Shown: positions 34,528 to 44,446 of the stretch, in pieces
Layout of the letters: the number at the start of each line of letters is the position of its first letter
How positions within the stretch are numbered: the stretch's first letter is position 1
DNA from: JAZRYE01 sp045600585
GTDB taxonomy: Bacteria; Bacillota_I; Bacilli_A; RFN20; CAG-826
DNA: 54,666 bases
NCBI GenBank assembly: GCA_045600585.1
Contig: JAZRYE010000039.1
Span: forward strand, 1 to 54,666
Direction of reading: 5' to 3'
Program-made: the position numbers and the translations under genes
Notes under the pieces: generated by a model
What the model saw: only the letters and a program-made list of their open reading frames with translations
The model's database searches: none
Told to the model about the DNA's origin: nothing

Positions 34528-35226
34528 TTACGAATTTTGATCAAAGACGTTTGTCGTAATGTAATCGACACCTAACTTTTCAAATTCTCTTAATACTTTT
34601 TCATCATCAACAGTCCAGATATTGACTTCGAGCTTCTTCTTGTGCCACAAATCAATATCTTTTTTTGTGGTTTTACCGAAGTAATTATCGTAATCATATT
34701 TTCTAATTACTCGACACCAGAATTTCAACTTATCTTGATCGTAATTGAGCCACTGTATTTTTGCTCTTTTATGAACTATTGAACGAATTTTATTTAGTGG
34801 CTTTGGTAAGAAAGAAATAAAAGTAACATTTTCTATACCTATATAATCATCTATATATTTAAGAAGTTTTTTCATATCTTTTCTTGTTGGATTTATTTTG
34901 AATTCTATGATTGGCCTTTTGCTGCCTTCTTTACATATTTTTAGATAGTCTTCAAATAAACATACTTTCGCATTTTCATGCCCTTGATCATTATCTAATG
35001 GCAATTTGATAATTTCTTCATATGTTAATTCTTTAATCGTATGTTCTTTTCCACCAGAAATAATTGTGTGGTTATGATGGGCAATCCAAACTTTATCTTT
35101 TGTTTGATGAATATCAGTTTCAATCCCGAAAAAGTCAGATTCAGCCGCTAATTTGAATGCTTCATATGTGTTTTCGAAGTAAATTGTATTGTGCTTGCCT
35201 CTATGTGCAATTGCTAATGGTTTCAT
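34528..35226 (-). CDS. Glycerophosphodiester phosphodiesterase
   Basis: 232 residues, cytoplasmic. It has AIAHRGKHNTIYFENT, GIETDIHQTKDKVWIAHH, an IEFKINP motif with the third metal-binding Glu, and the C-terminal NIWTVDDE. All are GDPD hallmarks (UgpQ-like). It hydrolyses glycerophosphodiesters from phospholipid turnover to glycerol-3-phosphate and an alcohol. An AGGAAA ribosome site precedes the ATG. It is divergent from the beta-phosphoglucomutase gene across a 168-base promoter region. Confidence 0.92.
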   Translation of the reverse strand: MKPLAIAHRGKHNTIYFENTYEAFKLAAESDFFGIETDIHQTKDKVWIAHHNHTIISGGKEHTIKELTYEEIIKLPLDNDQGHENAKVCLFEDYLKICKEGSKRPIIEFKINPTRKDMKKLLKYIDDYIGIENVTFISFLPKPLNKIRSIVHKRAKIQWLNYDQDKLKFWCRVIRKYDYDNYFGKTTKKDIDLWHKKKLEVNIWTVDDEKVLREFEKLGVDYITTNVFDQNS

Positions 35227-35345
35227 ATGATTATTTCCTATTCACACAATATATTAGACCGAAAATAATAATGGTTGAATAAAAATATATTTTGCAAAAT
35301 TACATATGTAAAATCATGATATTGCTATTGTTAGAATCATTTTTT

Positions 35346-35374
35346 TTGATTAAAATTGATATACGAATTATAAA
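35346..35374 (+). promoter_or_regulatory. Promoter of the beta-phosphoglucomutase gene
   Basis: TTGATT (35346-35351), 17-base spacer, TATAAA (35369-35374), then GAAAGGAA as ribosome site and the ATG at 35395. Confidence 0.6.
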
Positions 35375-35394
35375 TTCGAAAGGAATTAGTTTTT

Positions 35395-36033
35395 ATGAAA
35401 TTTAAAGGCGTTATCTTTGATTTAGATGGTGTTATTACTTCAACTGATGGATATCATTATCTCGCTTGGAAACAAATGGCGGATGATATCGGAGTTTATT
35501 TTGATAGAGAAATTAATAATAGACTTAGAGGTGTATCAAGAATGGCTTCATTAGATATCATTCTTGAAAGAAGTGAAAAACAATATAGTGAAGAAGAAAA
35601 AGTTGCATTAGCTACAAAGAAAAACGATATTTATAAATCCTTATTAGTTAATATCAAACCTAGTGATGCTTCTGATGATGTGAGAAAAACATTATTAGGA
35701 TTGAAAGAAATGGGTATTAAGATCGCTATTGGTTCTAGTAGTAAAAATACTCCAGTAATCTTAGAGAGATTAGGAATCTATGCTTGGTTTAACGCTATTA
35801 GTGATGGTAATAACATCACCCACAGCAAACCAAATCCAGAAGTATTCTTAAAAGCAGCAGAATTCATTAATGAAGATCCAAAAGATTGTTTAATTGTTGA
35901 AGATGCTTTCTCTGGAATTGATGCTGGTGTTGCCGGTGGATTTAAAACAGCCGCTATCGGAGATGCAACTAGATATGACAAGCCAAATTATAAATTAACA
36001 AAATTATCTGACTTGTTAGACATCTGTAAATAA
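35395..36033 (+). CDS. pgmB: Beta-phosphoglucomutase
   Basis: 212 residues. DLDGVIT carries the nucleophile Asp9 and acid/base Asp11. The cap has RLRGVSRMASL. GSSSKN, SKPNPEVFLKAA and VEDAFSGIDA complete the HAD motifs specific to beta-phosphoglucomutase. It converts beta-glucose-1-phosphate to glucose-6-phosphate, which usually goes with disaccharide phosphorylases, but none is in the window. It has its own promoter. Confidence 0.93.
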   Translation: MKFKGVIFDLDGVITSTDGYHYLAWKQMADDIGVYFDREINNRLRGVSRMASLDIILERSEKQYSEEEKVALATKKNDIYKSLLVNIKPSDASDDVRKTLLGLKEMGIKIAIGSSSKNTPVILERLGIYAWFNAISDGNNITHSKPNPEVFLKAAEFINEDPKDCLIVEDAFSGIDAGVAGGFKTAAIGDATRYDKPNYKLTKLSDLLDICK

Positions 36034-36116
36034 TTAACATTTTTTAAAGTTTTACTATTAAAAAGAAAATTAAGTATTTAAAATAAACACATATTTTCTA
36101 AAGGAATATTAGATTT

Positions 36117-36677
36117 ATGAGAGAAATTATATTAACAGAAGAAGAAATTCAAGCTACTTGTAAAAGAATTGGTCAACAAATAACTGAAGACTTAAAAAAT
36201 GAAGAAAAGATTCCGGTTGTTGTTGGCGTTATGAAGGGTGCATTAAACTTCATGATGGATCTTGTTAAAAGGATTGATATCCCAGTTTATACAGACTACA
36301 TTCAAGTTTCTTCTTATGTTGGAACCGAAACCACTGGCGTTGTATTTCTTAAAAGAGATACATCAATAGATTTAACTGGAAGAACAATAATTATTGTCGA
36401 AGATGTTGTTGATACAGGTATCTCAATGGATTACCTTGTTGAACACTTCAAGCAAAAAGGACCAAAGAAAGTTCTTGTCTGTGCTTTATTTGATAAGACT
36501 ATTGCTAGAAAGAAAGATGTTAAGATTGATTACTGCGGTAAAGTCTTAACAAAGAATCAATTCTTATTAGGATATGGTCTTGATTACAATGAAGTTCATA
36601 GAACTGAACCTTATGTTTTCATTCCTGCTGAAGGTGAAATTGCAGAACTCGATAAAAGAATCGAAAACGATAAATAG
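36117..36677 (+). CDS. hpt: Hypoxanthine(-guanine) phosphoribosyltransferase
   Basis: 186 residues. The PRPP loop is IIVEDVVDTGIS (92-103). VVGVMKGALNF is the pyrophosphate loop, and DYIQVSSY lies at the flexible hood. It converts hypoxanthine or guanine plus PRPP to IMP or GMP. This is consistent with purine import by the transporter at 49395-54509. AAGGAA precedes the ATG. Confidence 0.95.
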   Translation: MREIILTEEEIQATCKRIGQQITEDLKNEEKIPVVVGVMKGALNFMMDLVKRIDIPVYTDYIQVSSYVGTETTGVVFLKRDTSIDLTGRTIIIVEDVVDTGISMDYLVEHFKQKGPKKVLVCALFDKTIARKKDVKIDYCGKVLTKNQFLLGYGLDYNEVHRTEPYVFIPAEGEIAELDKRIENDK

Positions 36678-36682
36678 CTATT

Positions 36683-36712
36683 AAATCATCCGGTTAATTT
36701 GGATGATTTTTA
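36683..36712 (+). terminator. Terminator-like hairpin between hpt and the next lipoprotein gene
   Basis: AAATCATCC (36683-36691) pairs perfectly with GGATGATTT (36701-36709), followed by TT. It lies only about 20 bases before the next ATG, immediately in front of its CGGAGGTG ribosome site. There is no room for a promoter between, so the lipoprotein gene must be reached by read-through or from a promoter inside hpt. Confidence 0.75.
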
Positions 36713-36730
36713 AAAAACGGAGGTGTGTTT

Positions 36731-39379
36731 ATGAAAAACAAATTATTAAGCCTAATCGCAATTAGTATGATTATTCCTCTTCTTGCTGGTTGCAAAAATG
36801 GAACAAGTAGTGTGTCTTCTATTGAAGAAATACCACCAGATAATTTCGAAGAGGTATTAAATAACACAACAAATTATAACTTATGCTTCTCATACTCAAA
36901 CGGCTTTAAATATTACTATGAATTAAATGGTAGTAATTATTATTGCTATACACCTAATAAATATGGCTATGCAGTTCTTGATACTGATCCAGATTTTACT
37001 CATTTCTTTACTTTAAGCAATGTGACTATTGATTCTGGAAATGGTTTTGCTTTAGAAATGAATGGTAGAAATACCTCGAGCGAATTATTTAGACAAGCAG
37101 TAAGAAATGATAATTCAACTTTTGTTGACTTATTAGGATATCTGTCTGATTTCTTTAGAAAGGATAATAACAATCCTTGGAAATATGTATCTTGGGGTTA
37201 TTCTTGTTCAAGCGCATTTAAAGATTTCTTTAGAATGAATGAATTCTCTTATTGCGATTATTACGAAATCAATGTTGGCAAAAATGGAAGAATTGAATCT
37301 TTCAAAGCTGGCGAAACTTATGATAAAAGAGAAGGTAGTGATTACGATATTACTGAAACTCTTTTATTAGAAGAACCTGAATTCTCAAATGTTTATTTTT
37401 ATAATAATTGGGTAAAAAGCGGTTCGCCTATTGTTGAAAGAGTTATGGACTATAAAACCTTCTATCAAAAGAATGGTCAATATCATTCTTGTTATGATGA
37501 AGGTAATATTGATGCGGTAGTTACTTCTTTAGACTATGATGGTTCATTTTATATCTCAAATAAAAACGCCATTAATGGGGCAATTGGTATGAGAGTAACA
37601 CCTAAAGAAGCAGTAAGTGTTGCTGTTGGTGATAAGGTCAATGTACGCGGCAAAATTAAAATGGATTTAAACGGCCTTTATACTGCTTCGCCTCGTTTTA
37701 TTGATGCACAAGTAACCATCCTTAATCATAACAATCCAATTCCTTTATTTGATGAAGAAAGCATTGTTGATTCTTATGGAGGAGGAGTACTTGCAACTAA
37801 TACATTAGTTCAATCTCCAATCTTTAGTGATTCTTTATATACAACATTTGGCTATGCAACTAATGTACCTGCACAAGCTAATGCAAAATCCGATACTATT
37901 GTTAAATTCATTTTCCCTTCATTCCATTATGAAAAAGATAAATCATTCTTCAATATGGAGTTACATATCCCAAGCAGTTATGGTGAAGAAAACATTAATA
38001 AAATCTTAGATGAATGCCGTAATAGTGGTGATTATTACACTGATAAAGATAATGCAAAGATGATCATGCTTAAGAATGTCATTTGCCGTTATTCTTTCGC
38101 TCGTGAATTATCATTAGATTTATTTGTCATGCCAAGTTCATTAGTTACACATAGATTGAATTATGTTGAAACTATTGAAAATGATTATGGCTATAAAGAT
38201 TTCCCTGAATTAAAAGGGAAGGAAGCAAATGGCTTATTCCATTTTGGCGATAATTCTGGTTGGTTAATTGAAGATCAATACTTGCTCGATGTTGATGAAC
38301 ATGTTGATGGAGTATTTTCTTTCCATAGAGGGGCTACTCTACAAGACATCAATGACTACTTTGATGCTTTAATTGCTTATGGAGCAGAAGAATATGATTA
38401 CTATTCTTTATATATGACAATTTATTCACAACATTATGTCTATAAATATAATGATCTATTTATTGATGTCATGTTTGAAAACTTTGCTGGTACTATTTCT
38501 GAAGTTCAAATCTTCGTTTATTATTCACCAAAGGTCATTAGATGCAAAACAATCGAAGAAAAGATTGATGATGCTTGTGGTAGTTTCTTTAAAGGAGAAG
38601 AATTCATAAGATTACCTGGTACCCATAATACTGATTACCATTTCTATGAAGTTCCATCATTTGCTGGAAATGAATTCGGCATGGAAACTCCATTATATGT
38701 AGCAACAGTTGATTTATTAGGCGATAGATATGAGGAATTAAGAAAGGCATATCGTGACGCTGGATGGAAACAATATCGTAATAGTGATAATACTGCTTAT
38801 TCTTATATGACTAGAGGAACATCAAGAATTGTCTATTATAAAGAAAACGCAAATGGTAAGAAGACATTCCTTGATTTTGGTTCATATCCAGTAACTGATT
38901 ACACATTTATGAGATGTGAAGTATTTAATCCGCGTATTGAGATTGCTATTTATGAAGGTGATAGACCAATTCAAACAATATTTACTCAAGATTTAAATGC
39001 ATTCGTTAAAGACTCAACTTATTATGCTCCGTCTTGCGTGTTTGAATGGACGTTACCAAGTAAATATAAAGCTGAATATTATTCACATTATAAGGGATTC
39101 CTTGATTATGACTTTGGATATTGCTCTAACGCTACTAATGTATTTATCTATCCAGAAGTTAGATCAAAAGAAGAATTAGATGAATTATACGAATATTGTG
39201 TTAATACAGTTTTATCTCATGGATATCAATTAGCTTTTGAAGGCAAACAAGGTAACAATTATAAAATCGATGATCCAAACTCAACTTCTTTATATTATTC
39301 TTCTTATATTTATATTCAAAAGAACTATGCAAAAGGATATGTAAGAATGATTTCTACCATGGGTGGATTAGATTTTTAA
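36731..39379 (+). CDS. Large lipoprotein, paralog of the 41668 gene
   Basis: 882 residues from the ATG after GGAGGT (a GTG six bases earlier was rejected). The lipobox is LLAGC. About residues 260-330 contain a segment (GSFYISN...GAIGMRVTP...VAVGDKVNVRGKI) that looks like the extracytoplasmic OB-fold of DUF5689-like proteins. The rest matches no family I know. It aligns over its whole length with the 41668 protein at moderate similarity, except for one block of 39 identical residues (see the repeat at 38735-38848). Function unknown. It probably sits on the outer face of the membrane. Confidence 0.78.
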   Translation: MKNKLLSLIAISMIIPLLAGCKNGTSSVSSIEEIPPDNFEEVLNNTTNYNLCFSYSNGFKYYYELNGSNYYCYTPNKYGYAVLDTDPDFTHFFTLSNVTIDSGNGFALEMNGRNTSSELFRQAVRNDNSTFVDLLGYLSDFFRKDNNNPWKYVSWGYSCSSAFKDFFRMNEFSYCDYYEINVGKNGRIESFKAGETYDKREGSDYDITETLLLEEPEFSNVYFYNNWVKSGSPIVERVMDYKTFYQKNGQYHSCYDEGNIDAVVTSLDYDGSFYISNKNAINGAIGMRVTPKEAVSVAVGDKVNVRGKIKMDLNGLYTASPRFIDAQVTILNHNNPIPLFDEESIVDSYGGGVLATNTLVQSPIFSDSLYTTFGYATNVPAQANAKSDTIVKFIFPSFHYEKDKSFFNMELHIPSSYGEENINKILDECRNSGDYYTDKDNAKMIMLKNVICRYSFARELSLDLFVMPSSLVTHRLNYVETIENDYGYKDFPELKGKEANGLFHFGDNSGWLIEDQYLLDVDEHVDGVFSFHRGATLQDINDYFDALIAYGAEEYDYYSLYMTIYSQHYVYKYNDLFIDVMFENFAGTISEVQIFVYYSPKVIRCKTIEEKIDDACGSFFKGEEFIRLPGTHNTDYHFYEVPSFAGNEFGMETPLYVATVDLLGDRYEELRKAYRDAGWKQYRNSDNTAYSYMTRGTSRIVYYKENANGKKTFLDFGSYPVTDYTFMRCEVFNPRIEIAIYEGDRPIQTIFTQDLNAFVKDSTYYAPSCVFEWTLPSKYKAEYYSHYKGFLDYDFGYCSNATNVFIYPEVRSKEELDELYEYCVNTVLSHGYQLAFEGKQGNNYKIDDPNSTSLYYSSYIYIQKNYAKGYVRMISTMGGLDF
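38735..38848 (+). repeat. 114-nt near-identical tract shared with 43648-43761
   Basis: 113 of 114 bases equal the tract at 43648-43761 in the paralogous gene. The only difference is T at 38776 against C at 43689. Flanking sequence on both sides is far more diverged. Same frame and direct orientation, 4.9 kb apart. Confidence 0.93.
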
Positions 39380-39453
39380 TTTAGAATCATAAATGATAAA
39401 GCTTGTTAGTGAACTATAATCTAAGAAGATTTTCAAAAACATCTTTCTATATT

Positions 39454-39485
39454 GGCTTATTGGCATATCCAATGAGCCTTTTTAT
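39454..39485 (+). terminator. Terminator after the first large lipoprotein gene
   Basis: GGCTTATTGG (39454-39463), CATAT loop, CCAATGAGCC (39469-39478, one wobble pair) and six bases of T-rich tail. Confidence 0.85.
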
Positions 39486-39595
39486 AAACATGTGTAACAA
39501 AAAAATGTAATTGAACAAAGTATCAGTTGACATCGTAATTCATAGATAGTAACCTTATTCCAAAATTTATTTCTATAGAAAAGGAGAAGAGAATT

Positions 39596-41662
39596 ATGAA
39601 AAAAAGAATTCTTATGGTAGGTTCAATCGTTTTCCTACTAGCTGCCTGCAATGGTGGTGGAAGTTCTGTTACTACTTCAGATGACAGTTCGTCCGATATA
39701 AGCGAAACAACATCAGAGCACATTCATGCTCCTGCAGAGAATTGGTCAAGCGATGGTACTGGCCACTGGAAAGCATGCAATGGATGCGATGAAAAATTAG
39801 ATTTTGCTGAACACACTAACATCGAAATTGGAAGAACATTAAGAGAAGATAAATCTTGTTATGATGTTTCTTATAAGTGCGAAGTTTGTGATTATGAATC
39901 AGAAGGTACAGCACCTTATGAAAAGACTTCTGATGATTATTTTGAAGAATTAGCTGCTGCAAAAGCTAAAGCTGATGCAGATGCAGCTAAGGGTGCTGTT
40001 AAGAGTTATCAATATTCTTATACAATGAATAACTCAACAACATCTGGTTCATTTGAATCCGGTTCTTATAATGGCAAAGCTGCTTCAAAACAAACAAAAG
40101 TTTATAATAACTCAACAACAGAAACGTATGCTTATTATGAAGGTGAATCTATTGTTGGTTATAACGTTGATGCTGGTAATAAAATTTCAAAATACAACGC
40201 TAATGCTAATGATTTCAAAGGCATTCACTTCACTTCAGGTTTCTTCAGCCAACCATATAATGCAAACATCTATGATGTAAATGCAATCTTTGATTTGATT
40301 TATAACCAAATCGTTGCAAATAGTAATGGCGATAAAGTTATTGGTTATTCAGAAGGTGCTTATACATATAATTTAGGTATCGTCTATAAATCTTCACCAA
40401 CATATTCAATGTACTATAAAGCAAGTGGTTCTATTGCGTTTGATGAAACAACAAAAGCAATTAAAAAATATGAAGCAAAATTTGCTCAATTCTTCAATAA
40501 CGAAGTTACAATTGATGACGAATTAGGCACATTCGCAGTTAATGAAGGTGTTGCAAAAACTTATACAGAATTTACATATGAAGCAACATTTGGTGATAAA
40601 GGACAAATCGCTGTTCCTTATTCAACAAATGATTTTAAATTTACAGCATTCTCACTTTCTTATAATGGTGTTGCTGTTGCTGCAGGTTCTACAGTTGAAG
40701 TAATGTTATCTTCTACAACTGTTCAATTTGCATTAGTTTCAAAAGCTCCTGAAACTGCTTCTGCAGATTTCGATGCGTTCTCATTTGATGTTAAAGATGC
40801 CGCTACAGATCAAGCTGTTTCTGGCGTCTATCCAAGCTTCAGTGCTTATTCAAATTCATTCAATCTTCCTGGTGCAGTAGGTAAGACATATAACATTACT
40901 ATTAAAACAGCTGGTGGTGTTTCTTTCTCTTTCAATATTAAGGGTAAAGCTCCTGCTGCTACTGGTATGTTAATGGGTGCAATTACTGTTTATCCATCAG
41001 GTGCATCTATTGGCAATATGCCATCTAAAGTTTATATCGGCAAACCTGTACTTATTGGTGCAACACTTCAGCCTAATACAGCTGATCAATCATATACAAT
41101 GGTTTGTAAAGATGCTGATAATAACGTTGTTACTTTAGAAAAGATTACTGGCAATAATACAATGGGTAATCCATTTGAATACTATAATTTCAATCCAACA
41201 GTTGCTGGCATTTACACATTTACTGCAACATCCGTTGAAACTCCAACAATTTCTAAAACTGCTTCAGTTACAGTCTTAGAAGCACCAAGTATGGATTCGG
41301 TCTTTGCTGGTGTCTATTACGAAATCAACACACGTGGTGGTGGCGTCATGGAAAAGATTACATTTGCTCCAAACGCTGATACTCCAGAAGTCGATGGCAC
41401 AGTTACAGTTATCTTCAATCCAGGTAATGCAGCAACTGAAAAGACAGCTATCTACTCATATACTTTAAATGCTGATGGCGATGGTGTTGATTGCACATTT
41501 GTTAGCGGTGAAACTAACTGGAATTCATTGAGATTTAAAGTCAATGCTGATTATTCTATCTCTGCTTGGGCTGAAGCTATTAATAATGGTCAACCAGCTG
41601 GATTCGAATCACAAATTTCTTTAATGGATGAAGCAAGTGTCCCTGGCGGAATCATTAAATAA
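39596..41662 (+). CDS. Large lipoprotein with Cys/His module and Ig-like domains
   Basis: 688 residues. The lipobox is LLAAC. A short Ser/Thr linker precedes a Cys/His module (EHIHAP...GHWKACNGCDEK, then CYDVSYKCEVCDYES), related in pattern to the N-terminal module of the phosphatase at 148-1968. The central part is Ala/Lys then beta-rich. About residues 460-560 look like an Ig-like domain (TFTATSVETPTISKTASVTVLE). No enzymatic motif was seen. AAAGGAGAAGAG precedes the ATG. A TTGACA (39527-39532) upstream could be a -35, but no good -10 follows. Confidence 0.78.
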   Translation: MKKRILMVGSIVFLLAACNGGGSSVTTSDDSSSDISETTSEHIHAPAENWSSDGTGHWKACNGCDEKLDFAEHTNIEIGRTLREDKSCYDVSYKCEVCDYESEGTAPYEKTSDDYFEELAAAKAKADADAAKGAVKSYQYSYTMNNSTTSGSFESGSYNGKAASKQTKVYNNSTTETYAYYEGESIVGYNVDAGNKISKYNANANDFKGIHFTSGFFSQPYNANIYDVNAIFDLIYNQIVANSNGDKVIGYSEGAYTYNLGIVYKSSPTYSMYYKASGSIAFDETTKAIKKYEAKFAQFFNNEVTIDDELGTFAVNEGVAKTYTEFTYEATFGDKGQIAVPYSTNDFKFTAFSLSYNGVAVAAGSTVEVMLSSTTVQFALVSKAPETASADFDAFSFDVKDAATDQAVSGVYPSFSAYSNSFNLPGAVGKTYNITIKTAGGVSFSFNIKGKAPAATGMLMGAITVYPSGASIGNMPSKVYIGKPVLIGATLQPNTADQSYTMVCKDADNNVVTLEKITGNNTMGNPFEYYNFNPTVAGIYTFTATSVETPTISKTASVTVLEAPSMDSVFAGVYYEINTRGGGVMEKITFAPNADTPEVDGTVTVIFNPGNAATEKTAIYSYTLNADGDGVDCTFVSGETNWNSLRFKVNADYSISAWAEAINNGQPAGFESQISLMDEASVPGGIIK

Positions 41663-41667
41663 TTAAT

Positions 41668-44277
41668 ATGAAAAAAACATTTGGATTTATTATATTCAGT
41701 TTAATCATTCCAATGATTGCGGGATGTAAATATTCTAACAGTTCAGAAACAGGCACCACCTCTGATGTGGTGCCTCCTGTTTCTTTAAGGGAATGTATTG
41801 AAAATACAGAAGACTTCTTCATCTCTTTTGGAACTGAAGATTCGACAATTCTCGAAATCAATACTAAGGATACATATTATTATGGTCCATATTCATATGG
41901 ATATACTGTCTTAGATGATGATAAGGACTATATGCATTTCTTTTCTATTGAAAGAGGGCAAACCTCTTCCGTCATGGAAATGAATGGTAGAGTTGGTAGC
42001 AAGAAAGACTTTAATGCAATGCGAACTAGTGCATATTCATTTATGTCTTTGCTCGATGCAACTTCAGAATTCTATGAAAAGAAAGATGACTGGACTTACT
42101 ATTACTATGGATATGAATTAGCAAGACCTTATAAAGAGTATTTCCAACTAAACGCTTTTAATTTCTGCGATTTTTACCTCATAAAAATTGGTCAAGATGG
42201 TAGAATAGCCTCCTTTCAAGCTGGTGAATTAGGTGGTGCTCCTTATAACGAAGATATATCATTTGCTGTTAATACAAATTTTTATAATCCTAGTGTTACT
42301 ACAGTTGGCTTCTTTAACGATTGGAAACAAAATGGAAGCGTTATTAATGAGAGAATATTCGATTATAAATCTTTCTATTATGACGGATCTTATAAAACAT
42401 GCTATACAAGTGGATCTATAGAAGCAGTTGTCAATTCTATTGAGTATGATGGTTCTTTCTATATTTCTCATGTAGATAAACATGATGGTCCAATTGGAAT
42501 GCATGTTACAACAAAAGAATCTAATAGTGTTGAAATAGGCGATAAAGTCAAGGTTAGTGGCGATATTGTTATGGATAATAGAGGCAAATATTTTATGTCT
42601 CCAAGATTTATCAATGCTTCTGTTGAAGTTTTAGAAAAGAATGTATCTGTTCCTTTCTTCTCAGAAGAATCTATTATTGATAGCTATGTTCCTGGCATAT
42701 ATGCAGCAACTAACTTTATCAGTTCTCCACTTTATTCATCTTCTCTATATAGTGGGTATGGATATATTGGTGATATTCCAACTAATGTTCTTCCAAATAA
42801 GGATGTAACTCTTTCGGTCTATTATCCAGATTTCAAATTTGAAGATGGAAGCTTATTTAAATGTAACCTCATCTTCCCTAAAGAATACGGTCAAGAAAAT
42901 ATCGAGAACGCTTTAATTAAAATTAGAGAATTAGGTGATTACTCTATTTCTCCAGCTACATCTAAATTAGCATTTTTACAAAATGTTATCGTAAGCTTTA
43001 TTCCAACAGGAAATGCATTGAATTTCTATGTCACAAATAGTTCTTTGATTTCTCATCGTTTGTCCTTTGAAGAAACAATTGAACTTGATTATGGAGTTGC
43101 TCATTTCCCTCTCCCTACTGGAACTGGAGAAAGTTCTGGCTTCTTCCATTTTGGTGATTCTTCATCGTGGTATTTAGAAGATCAATATTATGGCTATATC
43201 GATAGTGATGGTCATTTATCAGGTGTCTTCTATTTCGATAATGTGACTAATAGAGCTTCTATTGATGCATATATAACTAAACTCATTGATTTTGGAGCGT
43301 CATTAGTTGATATTATTGCCTTTAGTTACTCTAATAATAACATCCATTATATCTATGAGTTACCAAATCATTTATACGTTGATTTAATGTTTGATGATAA
43401 CCTTGGAAAATCTAATAAACTTCAATTATTTATTTATGAAGCTGATGTTCCAACAAGAACAAAAACAATTGGTCAAAAGATTGAAGAAGAATTAGGTTTC
43501 TTTAAAGATGAAGATTTTATTAGATTACCTGGTACTTATGATTACAATTATCGCTTCTATCGCCTACCTTCTTTTGCAGGCAATGATTTTGGCAAAGAAC
43601 ATCCATTAACTATTGCTACTCTTGATCTAAATGAAAATAGATTCGAAGAATTAAGAAAGGCATATCGTGACGCTGGATGGAAACAATACCGTAATAGTGA
43701 TAATACTGCTTATTCTTATATGACTAGAGGAACATCAAGAATTGTCTATTATAAAGAAAACGAGAACGGTAAAAAGACATTTATCGATTTCGGAATGTAT
43801 TCAACAACCGATTACACATTCCTCAATCATAAAAAATTCCAATATCGTATTGAAATGGCAATCTATGAAGGCGACGAACCATTTAAAACTATCTTTACTC
43901 AAGATCTTGATTGCATAAGTAGAGATTCAGTTACTATTAGTGATATCGGTATATTTGATTGGAAATTACCAAGCAAATATAAAGCTGAAGTTTATCGTAA
44001 GAGTGATCTGTTTGACGTCGAATTTGGCTATGGATATGTCACAAATGCATTCATCTATCCAGAAATCAGAGATGAAGCGCATGTTAACGAGTTACTCGAA
44101 TATGTTAAGTCTACAATTGAAGAACATGGCTATACACTTATCTTTCAAACAGATAGAGGATATAACTATGGCTACTATTATGGCGAAAACAACGTATCCA
44201 TCTATCTCTATTTCATGAAAGACGTTGAACGTGGTTTTGTTAGAGTTATTTCTAGCTTAGGCGGAGCAGACTTCTAA
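41668..44277 (+). CDS. Large lipoprotein, paralog of the 36731 gene
   Basis: 869 residues. The lipobox is MIAGC. It has the same architecture as the 36731 protein, including the OB-fold-like segment (GSFYISH...GPIGMHVTT...VEIGDKVKVSGDI) and the 39-residue block with YRDAGWKQYRNSDNTAYSYM. It begins five bases after the upstream stop and has no Shine-Dalgarno, so it likely depends on translational coupling to the 39596 gene. The intervening non-homologous lipoprotein gene makes the order paralog-unrelated-paralog. Confidence 0.78.
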   Translation: MKKTFGFIIFSLIIPMIAGCKYSNSSETGTTSDVVPPVSLRECIENTEDFFISFGTEDSTILEINTKDTYYYGPYSYGYTVLDDDKDYMHFFSIERGQTSSVMEMNGRVGSKKDFNAMRTSAYSFMSLLDATSEFYEKKDDWTYYYYGYELARPYKEYFQLNAFNFCDFYLIKIGQDGRIASFQAGELGGAPYNEDISFAVNTNFYNPSVTTVGFFNDWKQNGSVINERIFDYKSFYYDGSYKTCYTSGSIEAVVNSIEYDGSFYISHVDKHDGPIGMHVTTKESNSVEIGDKVKVSGDIVMDNRGKYFMSPRFINASVEVLEKNVSVPFFSEESIIDSYVPGIYAATNFISSPLYSSSLYSGYGYIGDIPTNVLPNKDVTLSVYYPDFKFEDGSLFKCNLIFPKEYGQENIENALIKIRELGDYSISPATSKLAFLQNVIVSFIPTGNALNFYVTNSSLISHRLSFEETIELDYGVAHFPLPTGTGESSGFFHFGDSSSWYLEDQYYGYIDSDGHLSGVFYFDNVTNRASIDAYITKLIDFGASLVDIIAFSYSNNNIHYIYELPNHLYVDLMFDDNLGKSNKLQLFIYEADVPTRTKTIGQKIEEELGFFKDEDFIRLPGTYDYNYRFYRLPSFAGNDFGKEHPLTIATLDLNENRFEELRKAYRDAGWKQYRNSDNTAYSYMTRGTSRIVYYKENENGKKTFIDFGMYSTTDYTFLNHKKFQYRIEMAIYEGDEPFKTIFTQDLDCISRDSVTISDIGIFDWKLPSKYKAEVYRKSDLFDVEFGYGYVTNAFIYPEIRDEAHVNELLEYVKSTIEEHGYTLIFQTDRGYNYGYYYGENNVSIYLYFMKDVERGFVRVISSLGGADF
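43648..43761 (+). repeat. 114-nt near-identical tract shared with 38735-38848
   Basis: Partner of the tract at 38735-38848, with a single mismatch at 43689. The surrounding coding sequence of the two genes is clearly diverged. Confidence 0.93.
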
Positions 44278-44297
44278 TCAACTTACTAAGCTTATTT

Positions 44298-44331
44298 AAA
44301 ACATTCGATTTAATCGATCGAGTGTTTTTTA
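44298..44331 (+). terminator. Terminator after the second large lipoprotein gene
   Basis: AAAACATTCGAT (44298-44309) pairs with ATCGAGTGTTTT (44317-44328, one wobble), followed by more T. Confidence 0.8.
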
Positions 44332-44446
44332 TTTACATTTGTAACATTGTGTATCTTTTACAATATTTTCATTTTGATTTGTCTTGTTACATATGTATTA
44401 TTTTCAACATAAATTAAATTTTGTATGAGAGGAGGAAACACAATTT

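Noticed and set aside
42259..42504. Antisense reading frames within the lipoprotein genes and elsewhere
   Set aside because: They lack ribosome sites and recognisable domains and lie entirely inside well-supported genes, so they are coincidental open frames in AT-rich coding DNA.
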